Below are positions 41,280 through 52,500 of a DNA stretch of 64,000 nucleotides, piece by piece. Position numbers and translations under genes: made by a program. Every line of letters begins with the position of its first letter. The first letter of the stretch is position 1. Origin of the DNA: an uncultured Clostridia bacterium (GTDB lineage Bacteria; Bacillota; Clostridia; Christensenellales; UBA1242). The stretch is from the NCBI GenBank assembly GCA_930990515.1, contig CAKNPS010000002.1, positions 1-64,000 of the forward strand, in the 5' to 3' direction. A model generated the notes under the pieces. It did no database searches. It saw nothing but the letters and a program-made list of their open reading frames with translations, and was not told where the DNA came from.

Positions 41280-41921
41280 TTAATTTTTAATTTTATTATA
41301 TTTTTCTAAAAATATATTTTTGATTTCATTTGATATTTCTTCCCTACTTTTCGTTGCATCAATAACCTTAATTCTTTCTGGCTCATTTTTAGCAAGTTCC
41401 AAATATCCCTTTCTCACTTTGTCGTGATATTCCTTTCCCTTTCTCTCGATTCTGTCAAGATTTTTCAAATTTTCATCTTGACTTTTTCTTGCAAAACCAT
41501 CTTCATAAGAAATATCAAGAAGAATTGTTAAATCAGGAACACAACCATCAATAGCAAAATCGGTTATAAGTTTAATATCTTTTAAATCTAAACTTCCTGC
41601 ATAGCCTTGATAAGCAAAAGAAGAGTCATAAAATCTATCAAGAACAACCACTTTCCCTTCGCGTAGTGCAGGTTTGACAATATTCTTTATATGGTCAGCA
41701 CGACTTGAAGAAAAAAGCAAAAACTCAGTTTTGGCATCAATATTATTTTTAGAAAATAGCAAAATTTTTCTTATCATTTCACCAAATTCTGCCCCACCTG
41801 GCTCACGCGACAAAACATAATCAATTTTGTTTTCTTCCAAAAATTTTGTGAAAAGTTTTATTTGTGAACTTTTTCCACAACCTTCTCCGCCTTCAAATGT
41901 AATTAAAAATCCTTTGTGCAT
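41280..41921 (-). CDS. tmk: Thymidylate kinase
   Basis: The 213-residue protein phosphorylates dTMP to dTDP. The P-loop FEGGEGCGKSSQ (near residue 10), the REPGG segment (near 40), DRFYDSSFAYQG and the lid-type Arg-rich stretch near 145-155 are all present, and the length is typical. AAGGAG precedes the start. It lies about 60 bases downstream of the 41984-43111 gene, with a hairpin between them. Confidence 0.96.
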   Translation of the reverse strand: MHKGFLITFEGGEGCGKSSQIKLFTKFLEENKIDYVLSREPGGAEFGEMIRKILLFSKNNIDAKTEFLLFSSSRADHIKNIVKPALREGKVVVLDRFYDSSFAYQGYAGSLDLKDIKLITDFAIDGCVPDLTILLDISYEDGFARKSQDENLKNLDRIERKGKEYHDKVRKGYLELAKNEPERIKVIDATKSREEISNEIKNIFLEKYNKIKN

Positions 41922-41937
41922 ATTAATTTATACTCCT

Positions 41938-41972
41938 TAAAGAAAATCGCAAGCATCGCTTACGATTTTCAA
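41938..41972 (-). terminator. Hairpin, possible weak terminator
   Basis: GAAAATCG-x-AAGC and GCTT-x-CGATTTTC pair around ATC. On the minus strand it follows the DapB-like gene and precedes tmk; the T-run is short, so it may attenuate or stabilise rather than stop transcription. Confidence 0.5.
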
Positions 41973-41983
41973 ACTTTCATTTT

Positions 41984-43111
41984 TTATTCGTGATGATGAC
42001 AATCGCAATCATCTCCACAGCAATCGTCTTCAACTTCATAGAGATATTCGTCAAGTTTACCTTGTTTATAGAAATTTTCTGGCATCATATCTGTTGTAAA
42101 ATATCCTGGTGGAGCCATCAAAACTTCAGGGATTCTATTGACAACTGTTGCACAAGTAAGTTCCACAGTTGAAGGTCTTTCAATAATCACTCTTGTGCTT
42201 GGTTCACCTTCAATTGTCCAATCATTCTTGTCAAATTCAGTTTTGTCATAAACCTTTCCTATACATTCACTTTCAATAACAATTCCTTCTTTTGTTTCGG
42301 TTGTAACAACTGCACTCATACCTGTTGCATAGCCCTTTGGAATTTTCATTTGAAGTGTGGAACTATAGAGTTCTTGTTTAGCAATATGTGGTACACATTT
42401 TTGTGTCTGTTTTGTCACAGTAAGGCCTAATTTACTGCAAAGCCAACCATTGACATTCCACATATAACTTGGCACAAACTCACCTTTTTTGATAAGTTTT
42501 TTGCGTTCAACTTCGCTGATATTGTCAGCAGATGCAACTTCCTTTTCAAATTCTTCAGGAGAAAGACCCGCACCGTGTGCTCTTGCAAGTGCAATTCCAT
42601 AATCTTCCACATTATAAGAACTAGAGCCTTTAATTTTTGTGATTTTATGTGTTGCCCCAGCAAGCACACTGATTAAATTCCCCCAAAAAACATCTTGATA
42701 ACCACTTCCGCAAATTGTGCAACCATTTTGAACGGCAAGTTCATCAATCATTTCATAAGTTTTTGGACTGGAATTTTGTGGATAAAATGCTTCTTCAGCA
42801 GTTGTTATTGCATTTACGCCACATTTAGCACAAATAAGAAGTGGCTCATACATATCCTTAATATAACTCATTGTTGTCACAATGACAATGTCAATATTGT
42901 GCGATTGTAAATATTTTTCAAAGTTTTTGCTATCTTGCACCTTAACTTTATATTCTTTCCCATCATCAATAATTTTTCCGATGTCTAAACCAATTTTAGC
43001 CTCATCACAATCAAATGCCGCAACAATTTTAGCACCTTTTTCAAACACATATCTCATTGTGTATTTGCTCATTTTGCCACAGCCATATTGAACAACATTA
43101 ATTTTACTCAT
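41984..43111 (-). CDS. DapB-fold dehydrogenase (2,4-diaminopentanoate dehydrogenase-like)
   Basis: The 375-residue protein has an N-terminal NAD(P) Rossmann fold, INVVQYGCGKMSKYTMRYV, and a DapB-like body with VIVTTMSYIKD, NAITTAEEAFYPQ and CGSGYQDVFWG. This arrangement fits the amino acid dehydrogenases related to 2,4-diaminopentanoate dehydrogenase of clostridial ornithine breakdown. No other ornithine-pathway gene is present, so the substrate is open. The C-terminus ends in CCGDDCDCHHHE, a cluster likely to bind metal and unusual for the family. Palindromic repeats lie in its upstream region. Confidence 0.75.
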   Translation of the reverse strand: MSKINVVQYGCGKMSKYTMRYVFEKGAKIVAAFDCDEAKIGLDIGKIIDDGKEYKVKVQDSKNFEKYLQSHNIDIVIVTTMSYIKDMYEPLLICAKCGVNAITTAEEAFYPQNSSPKTYEMIDELAVQNGCTICGSGYQDVFWGNLISVLAGATHKITKIKGSSSYNVEDYGIALARAHGAGLSPEEFEKEVASADNISEVERKKLIKKGEFVPSYMWNVNGWLCSKLGLTVTKQTQKCVPHIAKQELYSSTLQMKIPKGYATGMSAVVTTETKEGIVIESECIGKVYDKTEFDKNDWTIEGEPSTRVIIERPSTVELTCATVVNRIPEVLMAPPGYFTTDMMPENFYKQGKLDEYLYEVEDDCCGDDCDCHHHE

Positions 43112-43184
43112 ATATACCTCCCAAAATTATTTTAATACAAATTCAAAGAAAATATCAAGCAAAATGCACATTTTATAAAATTTT

Positions 43185-43265
43185 CACACACGTTGTGTGA
43201 TTTTTGTTTTCTCATATTATAATCTTCCATTCTTACACACATTGTGTGTTTCACACGTTGTGTGT
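43185..43265. promoter_or_regulatory. Three copies of a CACACRTTGTGTG palindrome
   Basis: CACACACGTTGTGTG (43185-43199), ACACACATTGTGTGT (43235-43249) and CACACGTTGTGTGT (43252-43265) are near-identical imperfect palindromes. Sites 1 and 2 bracket a TATAAT (about 43217) readable on both strands. They lie 75-155 bases before the DapB-like gene. They look like operator sites for a dimeric regulator. The rest of the gap from 43112 to 43486 is AT-rich with nothing else I can support. Confidence 0.5.
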
Positions 43266-43484
43266 TTCTGATTTTTTCTAACGCAATTTTTAAAATTTTA
43301 AACCTAATTTTATAATGGCAAAATATTCTAAATTTTTTTCATTACCTTTTCTATAAACTTTAAAATTATAAAATTCCCTAAAAATAATTCAGTTACAAAA
43401 TGTGGAAATGTGGATAACTTCTGTTTCTTTAATAATCAGATTTTATAAATATTTCTTTTAAAATGTTTAATCAACAAAATAAAA

Positions 43485-43522
43485 ATAAAAAAAGACTTGA
43501 AATTAATCAAGTCTTTTTTTGT
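43485..43522. terminator. Terminator of the giant InlB-repeat gene
   Basis: GACTTGA (43494-43500) pairs with TCAAGTC (43507-43513) around AATTAA, flanked by A6 and T7, effective in both directions and only a few bases past the stop codon at 43525. Confidence 0.88.
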
Positions 43523-43524
43523 CT

Positions 43525-46500
43525 TTATCGACTTCTTATCTTGTCCTTTTCTTTCTTTTTCTTCACAACAATTATAATGATTATTATAATGATGATTAGA
43601 AGAAGAATTCCAAGTCCAATCACAAGCCAAATCCACCATGGCATTGAAGCTTCAGCTTCCCAAACAGCATAGAGATTAACATTGTCTGTTGTGGTAATTG
43701 TGAACTCAGCACCATTTTCGTATTCAACAATTCCATTGTTTGCATTTTCAGCCGATGTTGCCCAACCTAAGAATATATAACCTGGTCTTTCAAATGTATT
43801 TTCTCTAAGGAAGAATGTTGAACCAAATTGTCTAAGTTCAGATTCTGCTTGGTTAGGTTCAAAGTTAGGATAATAGTTAACCATAACAGCAACTTCAGAA
43901 GAACGAATATTAACTTCAAAGTTGTCAGTTGGAACAGGAAGTCTGAAGTCTGGACTTGTTGAATTGTCTTGAAGGACAAATTCTCCATCACCAACTCTAA
44001 CTTCAATTCCATTGAATGAGTAACCATAAACTGTTGTTATTTCAAATCCAATTAAATCTGTGTAGTAAACAGTATATCTTTGAACACTGCTTCCGCTTTC
44101 AATAGTGGCAATACTGTTGTAGTTACTATAAACTCCAACTCTTTCAATTCCGTCAGTAAGATTTACTGAGAATGTATAAGTTTGAAGCATAAAGTAAATT
44201 TGAACAATACTTGAGCCATCACCATTTACAGTATCATCTGCAACTGTGCTATAAGATGCATAATAATATCCAGGATCAGCAACAGTGTATTCAGAGTAAT
44301 CAATTTCACTGTCTGTTTCAGCATCTTCAATCACAATAACTTCTGGTTCGCCATAAACAATCTCCACTTCTGGTTGACCGATATTTTGAACAATAACTTG
44401 TTTGAAAATGCTGATTGTGTAATCTGCAGTTCCGACAGCACTGAAGACTTCAATCTTAATGCTACCATCTTCACCTATAATATCTTCAACAATAGTAAAT
44501 TCATAGGTTGCTGTTTCCGTGTTAGTCATTTCATCATAAACAACATTGAGATTTGCATCGCCTTCACGAATTTCAGTTGTTTCATTAATTCTTAAGTAGT
44601 CGAATAAGTAACCAGGGTTTGTTGAGAATTTAACTGTTACAACATCACCATAAAGGTAATCATCTCTACCTTCAACACTATCGTTGTCGACACGATTTGT
44701 ATTGTCAAGTTCAATTGAAACATTAACAACTTGTCTATTAATGTAGATATCTAGATATGTTGAACCATTTGCTGCAACCGAGAAGCCGTTGTTAATTCCA
44801 CCTTCAATTCTATCGCTTAGAACTTGGTAACTTGAATTAAACCACCAGTCTTCCATATTGAAGCCAATGAGTTGTTCAGCAATATTTTCATATCCATCAA
44901 TGCTAGAGATGTTTGTTATGAAATTGGTTTGAACATCACTTCTTTCATATCTTTGATTTGTTACTGATGCAATTTGAACATTCCAATTTAATTGAGTATA
45001 GTTTTCAGCAAGTTGAGCATCAAAGTCTTCTACATCAACATTTTGTAAGAAGTATCTAACAGTGAACATTGCACTAGATGGAGTGATGGTAATTCCAACA
45101 TCAACATTTTGTTCTTGAATTGTCATTGTTAATGTCAAGTTGTCTGATTGATAATCTGTTGTTCCAGTAACTACGAAGTCGTCAAATTCATAACCATCTT
45201 TCATACTGAATGTCACTTCAACTTCTTGACCATAAGCAACTGACCAAGTGTTTGTTGAAATTGATGGACTAGTAACAACTCCTTCAATAGTAACAGTTGG
45301 AGTTCCACTAATTCCAATATATGGGTCTGTGATTGTTAAGTGTAATTGATATAAGTCTCTCACAAAGTTGATGTAAATCACTGTTGAGCCATCGCCCTTC
45401 ACATAGATTTGGTTACTATCAAATGACGATGAAGAATATGTGAATCCATCTAATTTGCTTTCAATTGTCCATCTATCTAATTCGTCATCATAAGTGAAAC
45501 CTAACATTTCTCTTGTGATTTCAGTATTAGTTAAAGCAGAGTCAGGAACAATTTGTTGTAATTCTTCATCATAAATGATTTGACCATCTTGAGTTAATTT
45601 AACATCTTGATATCTATATACAACATTATATTCAACTTCGTCAGCCTCAACATTAATTTGAATGTTAATGTTTTGTGTTGGCATTGTGAATGTGATTGTA
45701 TATTGCATCAACATTCTGCCTTCGCCAACATCAACAAGTTGACCTTCAGTAATGTCATAATCAAGTTCAAATGGAGTTCCATTTTGTTCATCTTGACTTG
45801 CAATAGTGATAGTTAAATTGTCTGAAGAAAGTATATAACCTTCGTTCAAAGTAAATGTTGCAGTAACTTCAGCATCAAAGTTATACGAATAATAAGCATT
45901 TGTTGGATATTCATAAACACCTGTGCTATCTGTTACACTATAAGAAACATTATATTGATTTCTTGAGTAATAGAGATTAACAACACTTTGTTCTCCTCTT
46001 GCCTCACTAACATCAGGAACTGCAGGTTCATAACCCTTAATGCTTGTATCTCCTGTGCTGTTTGCAAAAGTATAGAAACTTAAGTTAAGTTCTTCCCCTA
46101 CTTGTTCAAACACTTCAGCACGCAAACTTGCAATGCTAATAGCAGAATCAGTTGTGCCATACATTGTCAAAGTTTTTGTTGCTTCTTCACCATAACTACC
46201 TTCAACATCTGCAAGATAAATGTTTACAAGATATTCTGTGTTAGGGTTTGGAGTTGCAGAAATTGAAACTACAACATTCTTAGATGGCATACTTACGATT
46301 TGATTTTCGTTTTGAAGTTCAACATCGCTAGTTGAGTAGATGATTGGAGTAATATATCCAGGAAGAAGTGTTGGAGCATTGATTGTCACGCTTGCACCAA
46401 AGTAGATATTATAATAATCAATTACTTCATCTTCATTTTCATCAACTGCTTCATGATGAGCGCCTTGCATTACGATTGAAGAAGATTCAATTCCAGCACC

Positions 46501-49500
46501 ATTTTCAAGATACAATCTGTAATAATTTCTTGTGTAGTAAATTTCTACAACTGTCCCCGTTGCTTGAACCAAAACGCTCTCTGCGTTATGTCCTGTGCTT
46601 TGAACAGTAAAGCCTTCAACGTTTGCCCATTCAGATTCAGAATCTTCAATATATTCAGCAAACACTTCATAAGGAGTTATATGAGAACCAGTCATAGCAA
46701 CTAGGCTAGAACTATAAAGAGTTCTTTGAGTATATTCTCCGCTAGTATCTTGTTGAACAATGTAAGCAGAATATGTTGCTTCACCTTCTGTCCAATTTAC
46801 ATAGAAGTCAACTGTTTCGCCTTCTGCATCTCTTAAGTTAAGGAAGGAGAAGGTTTCTGTTGTTGGGTCATCACTCTCTGGATAAGCGTATTGTGTTCCG
46901 CCATCGTTATCAGTGTATCTCCAACCATAGAAGTCATAACCTGTTCTTGTCCAACCTTCGAATGTTCCACCGCTTGCAGTATTGAACAATGGTAATGTCA
47001 CTTCTTGTCCATAAGTTGCTGTCATTTCGATTGGTGAATGAGTATCTTCTTCGTCAAAGTGAAGAACAATGTTATATGTCAATGCTCTCCAAACTGGATA
47101 GAGAATTACTAATTCATCATTATCAATTCTGTCAACATTTGTAAGGTTAAGTCCATAGTATGTTCTTGTTACAACATCACCATCTGATGTTTCAATATAG
47201 TAAAGTCCATCTGAAGTAATGTTTTCCACACTATCAACTTTTGTTGCAACATTTGTGCCTTCGCCAGATTCAGGAATTGCATAAGCCCAACCATTGAATG
47301 TATAGCCAGGTCTATCAAATGTTGATTCAGCAATTTGAACAACTTTGTCGTAAGTTGCAGTGCCGTTTTCCATTTCTCCTGTTACATCTTCAGAAGATGG
47401 AACATATTGAATTGTATAAGAGTTTGCTTCCCAAACACCATACAATTCTTTTTTATTCCATTCGTCATAAGTGTAAGTTGGAATTGTTTCTGTTGGAAGA
47501 TAATTTCCAGGTTGTTCTGCATCAAAATCTTCTGCAGTCATTGATTCATTTTTTGACCAACCAAGGAAAGTATATCCAGCATGTGTCCAAACTTGTTCTA
47601 AAGTGATTGGAGCAAGATATTGAACTCTAACAGTTCTTCTTAAGTCACTTGCACCAGCACCATTAATTCCACCTGCAAAGTTTTCGTTATAGTAGAATGT
47701 AAGTCCAATTGTTGAAGCAGAAATTTCGTATCTTGCAGACTTATTCATGCCATTGTTGAATGTGATTGAACCATCACTTTCACTAGCATTAAATGTTCCA
47801 TCTAATTGATCTAAATCTTCACCAATATATCTTACAAGGTTGCCATAACTATAACCATTTGCGTAAGTTGGAGTGAGTGTCACATCAACACCATAAGCAA
47901 CTTGGAAGGTAAGTGATGTGTCTACATCCGTTGTGACAGTTTTAAGCGTTGAAAGGTCAAGATATGATGCAGTCATTCCAGTAATTCCGGCAACACTTTC
48001 AGCATTGATTCCAATTGTATAGTTAAATAAGTTTCTGTTATAAACTGCTGTTACTTGTGCAGTTCCATCTCCAGCAATTACTGTGTTTTCTTCAAATCCA
48101 GTAAGAGTGAAGAAGTTTTCTTCGCCAGCAGTGTAAACATGTCCTTGTTCGCCTAATTGACCTAATGCTTGAATGAATAAGCCGTTAACCATATCTGTAG
48201 TGATTGTGTTTTCAGTTGTTCCAGTTGAAACAACGCTTGTTGTGAAGTTCTCTACTGCGTTACCTTCTTCATTCAAAGTTGTTCCTTGAATTACAAAGTT
48301 AACAGTATAGTTTGCAGTTGCAGGAGTCCATTGAGCCACAGCCTCTAAATCATTTGCAACTGAGAATGTAAATTCTGCTCTGTCAGCATAAGGTTCGCCA
48401 GAAATTAACCAGCCACCAAATGTGTAACCTTGTCTTGTAAAGGTGTTTGCATTGATGCTTTCAGGAACGCCGAATTCAAATTCTTGTGGAGCCATTTCAC
48501 CGCTTCCGCCATTACTATTAAATGTAAGGTTGAAGGTGCGTGGACTTGAAACCACAGAAATTGTGACATTATTATTTGGCATAGCAAATTTTGGATTTTC
48601 TACTGAAACTTGAACACCACCTATAGTTACGTTATAAGCACTAAGTTTGTAACCAGTTGAAGGAGTAGCAGAAATTGTCACATTAGCACCAAACTTAACT
48701 TGAACACTTAAACTTTCTAAAACGCCATCAGCTTCACCATTATCAGTTGTAATGGTTGGTTCTGGCAATGTATAGTCAGTCGAAGTTACATTAAATTCAT
48801 CAAATCTACCATCTGAATTTAAAGTTAATGTGTATTGAATGAGTCTATAGTAAACTCTAAGAACAAGACTTCCGTCAGAAGTTACAGTTCCGCTCATTTG
48901 AGCATTTTCATGTTCTCTATAAACTTCAAAGCCGACTCTTACTCCTTCATCTTCTCCGTCAATTTGAACACCTTCAAGACCATTTGTTGAAGCAGTTAAA
49001 TCAGTTGCTCCAGTAAGGACTCTTTCGTAATCGTCTTTTGTATAAGAGCCATTAAGTTCTTCAAAGTAATATTCGATTGTGTAAGTTGAAGTTCCTCTTG
49101 TCCAAACTGCATATAAATGAAGTTCTTGATCTTCGTTTGCAGATTGTGCATAAGTATTGTTGAATGTTGTGGTAAATTCATGAGATGTCTCGTCAAAACT
49201 TGCAACATTGATTAAGACATTTCCTGTTGAAGCAGCCTCTTCTGAAGCAGCCCAACCAAGGAATTCATAACCATCTCTTGCCCAACCAGCAAAGTTTTCA
49301 ATTCCTTTGAATGTGAATGAAGCATCAAAAGTTGCTGTTTCTGGATCACTTGTTGCATTGTCGTCCCAGTTCTTATGATATGTCACTTCATATTCTTTTG
49401 GAGTTACTTCTGCAGTTACATCAAGATAGTAATTTGGCATTGTAGAAATCACATAATTGTCGCCTGAATGTGTAATGGAAAGAACATTAACTCTTTCTTC

Positions 49501-52500
49501 TCCATTCATATAATAGTAAGTTCCAACACCAACTTCTGCATCAGCAGTTTGTTCAAATGATAAGGTATGTCTTGTGCTTACAGAAGTTTCATCATCTGCT
49601 TCTTCAAGACCTGTTGTTTCAACAGCAGTGATGTTAAATCCGTTAAAGTCATAACCTGTTAAAATGTTAAGATAGATATTTACAGTTGCACCATATTTTA
49701 CACGATATTCGTCATATCCACCTTGGTTATAGTAAACAACTGAACCATCAACAACACCTTCGGCTTCAAATCTGCTTGCACCTACTGAAATACTATTGAG
49801 TTTTAATCCATAGTAATATCTTTCATAAAGAACATAAACAGTTGTGTATGTGCTGTCGTCATCACTTCCAGCAATATCTGTGTTATAGATAACTCTGAAA
49901 TTGTCGTTTGGAACGGCACTATTTATATCATCATCGATATTTGCAAAGAAGAAGCCAGTAAATGTCTTCAAAGCACTTTGTCCGTCTGCTCCTCGAAGTG
50001 AAGCAATGTAAGAATAGTCAATAAGATGATATGTTTCAGCACCATTAACAATTTCTTCTGTCATAGCATAAGTGTCAGAAGTTTGTTCTCCTTCGCCGAC
50101 CGTTAAATCAACTTCTCTTAAAGCATAAACAATCTTGATTTGTGAGTCTGCTCTTGGAGTTGTTGAAATCGTAACATTAAGAGCACCAGTAACTTTGATT
50201 TCAATTTCAGTGTCTGTTCCTTCTACTGGAGCAGTTTCATTAGAGCCTGTGCTTGTTTGTCCATCTTGTCCTGTAATGTCCATTGTGTAACTAATTGAAC
50301 CAAAGTTATAACCCATAACAATTGCACCAACAGGAACTTTGATTGTGACTGTTTGGTCATAGTCTATTGTGCTTGGAAGTGTGGATTGAACTTCGCCATC
50401 AACTTCAACACTAACTTGACTTAAATCAATACCCCTATCAGCATTCAATGTGAAGTTATATGGATTTGCATCCCATTGAGCATAAAGGTTAAGAACTGCT
50501 TGATAAGTTGTCATTGTGTAAGACGAACCTGCTTCAAATGGAGTTCCTTCACCGTTAGGGTCAGTGTTCCAACGAACAAATTCATAACCTGTGCGTGTGA
50601 ATGTATCATTTCCAAGAATGTCAACAGGTGAATTAAATGTTCCTGTTCTAACAGTTGGAGTTCCATTCACTCCATCATTAGCATAGTAATTGATTGTAAA
50701 TTCACTTGCCTTTGAATTTGTTTCAATTTCAACATTTTCATCTGGCATTGTGATTTCTAATGGATTTGCTGAAGTAAATCCAGAAATTGTGCCTTGAACA
50801 AGTTCAAAATTGTCAAATTCATATCCGCTACGGAAATTTGCAGTAATTCTTAATGTTGTTCCATAACGAACACTGTAAATTCCTTCTGCTGTGCTTGAAA
50901 TATAAAGTGAATCATCTTCGACTACAGATTCATCAGCAAGGACTTCAACAGTGATGTCGCTGACATGAGTGTCTCTTGTGATTGTGAGAATATTATAATC
51001 TCTTGTGTAGTAAACACTGATAACTGTTTGACCATCAGCATTGATTGTTCCAAGAACGATGTCTTGTTCGTCAACACTAAATCCAGTAACAACTGGAAGA
51101 GCGGTTGTGCTGTCATCAAGTCCTTCTTTTGTGAGCGCTTTAATCATGTCAAGAGTGATATCAGCGTCTGTTGTGCCTTCGCCAGTTTGAGTATATCTTG
51201 AATCAAGAGTATATTCTTCATCTTCAAGATTTTCAAAATAGTATTGAACTGTAAAGTCTGTATCTGTGTTTGCTGACCACACAGCATAAATTGTTCTATC
51301 ACTTGTAATATTAACAACAGTTTCATTTGAAATTGTGTTAACACCACCAGCATCAAGAGCCCAATTTGTGAATCTGTAGCCTTCTCTTGTAAGAGTTTCA
51401 AGCCCAACAGTATGTTTTAATTCTTCTGCATCAACATAGTAAGCATCTTTATATGTGAAACCATATTTAACTTTAAGTTCTGTGTAAGAAAGTTCTTGAA
51501 CATCACCAGTTCCAACAACATTATAATTGATTGTTAATGTGTAAACATTTGGTGAATAGTAAACTGTGATTACAACATCGCTTGCAGGCATAGTTCCACG
51601 AATTACACTTGCCTCGCTTCCACTTGTAAGAGTAAAGTCACTAGGTGAAGTAACTTCAACTCTTGTTGCAGTGTAACCAGTTACATTTGTTGGAGAAATA
51701 ATTTCAAACGAATTGTCATAAACTGTAGGTCTTGTCACTTGTTCGCTTGCTTCTCCTCCTGCAACACCTTCAGCACAGTCAGTGTCAAAGATGTAGTTTA
51801 CAATAACATTATATGTTAATGCTTCCCAACGAGCAGTTAAGGTTATGTCACCATAAAGTCCTGCTTCTGTTACAAATGAACCGATTGTGTCATCTTCACC
51901 AAATGTAAGTGTGATGCCTTGTGGATAAGTTGTTGTCCAGTTATTTACACTATTTCCTGTTGCGGAAATTGTGAAGCCAACAAGTCTATGTCCTTCGCGG
52001 TTCATATCGTTGTTATTATAAAGTGTAACTTTATCTAAAATTGTGTAAGTGTCAGTTGCTGAACTTGTAAGAGCCCCTTCTCCAGCACTATATGTGATTG
52101 TGTAAGTATGAGCGGACCACACAGCATAGAGAATGTCACTTCCGTTTGCGTCTGAAACTAAGTTATACGCATAATATGTGCCATTATATAAGTAAATTCC
52201 GCTTTCTCTATTGTTTTCATTTAAGAATGCTGTCAAACTTTCGCTTTCGCCGATATCTTCAATCAAGATAGCATCGCTTGTTGTTCCATCTTCTGTGAGT
52301 GTCCAACCAGCAAAGTCATAAGCATTTCTTGTGAAACCATTTGCAGTTAATTCTGTCGCTGTGTCATAAGTTGCAGTAACTTGTGCTGTCGAACCGCCAA
52401 CATCTTCGGCATTTCCGTCAAATGTGATTGTATAAGTGTTTGGTGTCCATTGAGCATAAAGTTCATAAGTTCCATTAGGAACACCAGTAAGGCTATGTTG

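Noticed and set aside
41984..43111. Ornithine degradation cluster
   Set aside because: Only one DapB-fold gene is present; no ornithine racemase, OraE/OraS or thiolase genes flank it.
43525..43680. Sortase (LPXTG) anchoring of the giant protein
   Set aside because: No LPXTG-like motif precedes the C-terminal hydrophobic segment.
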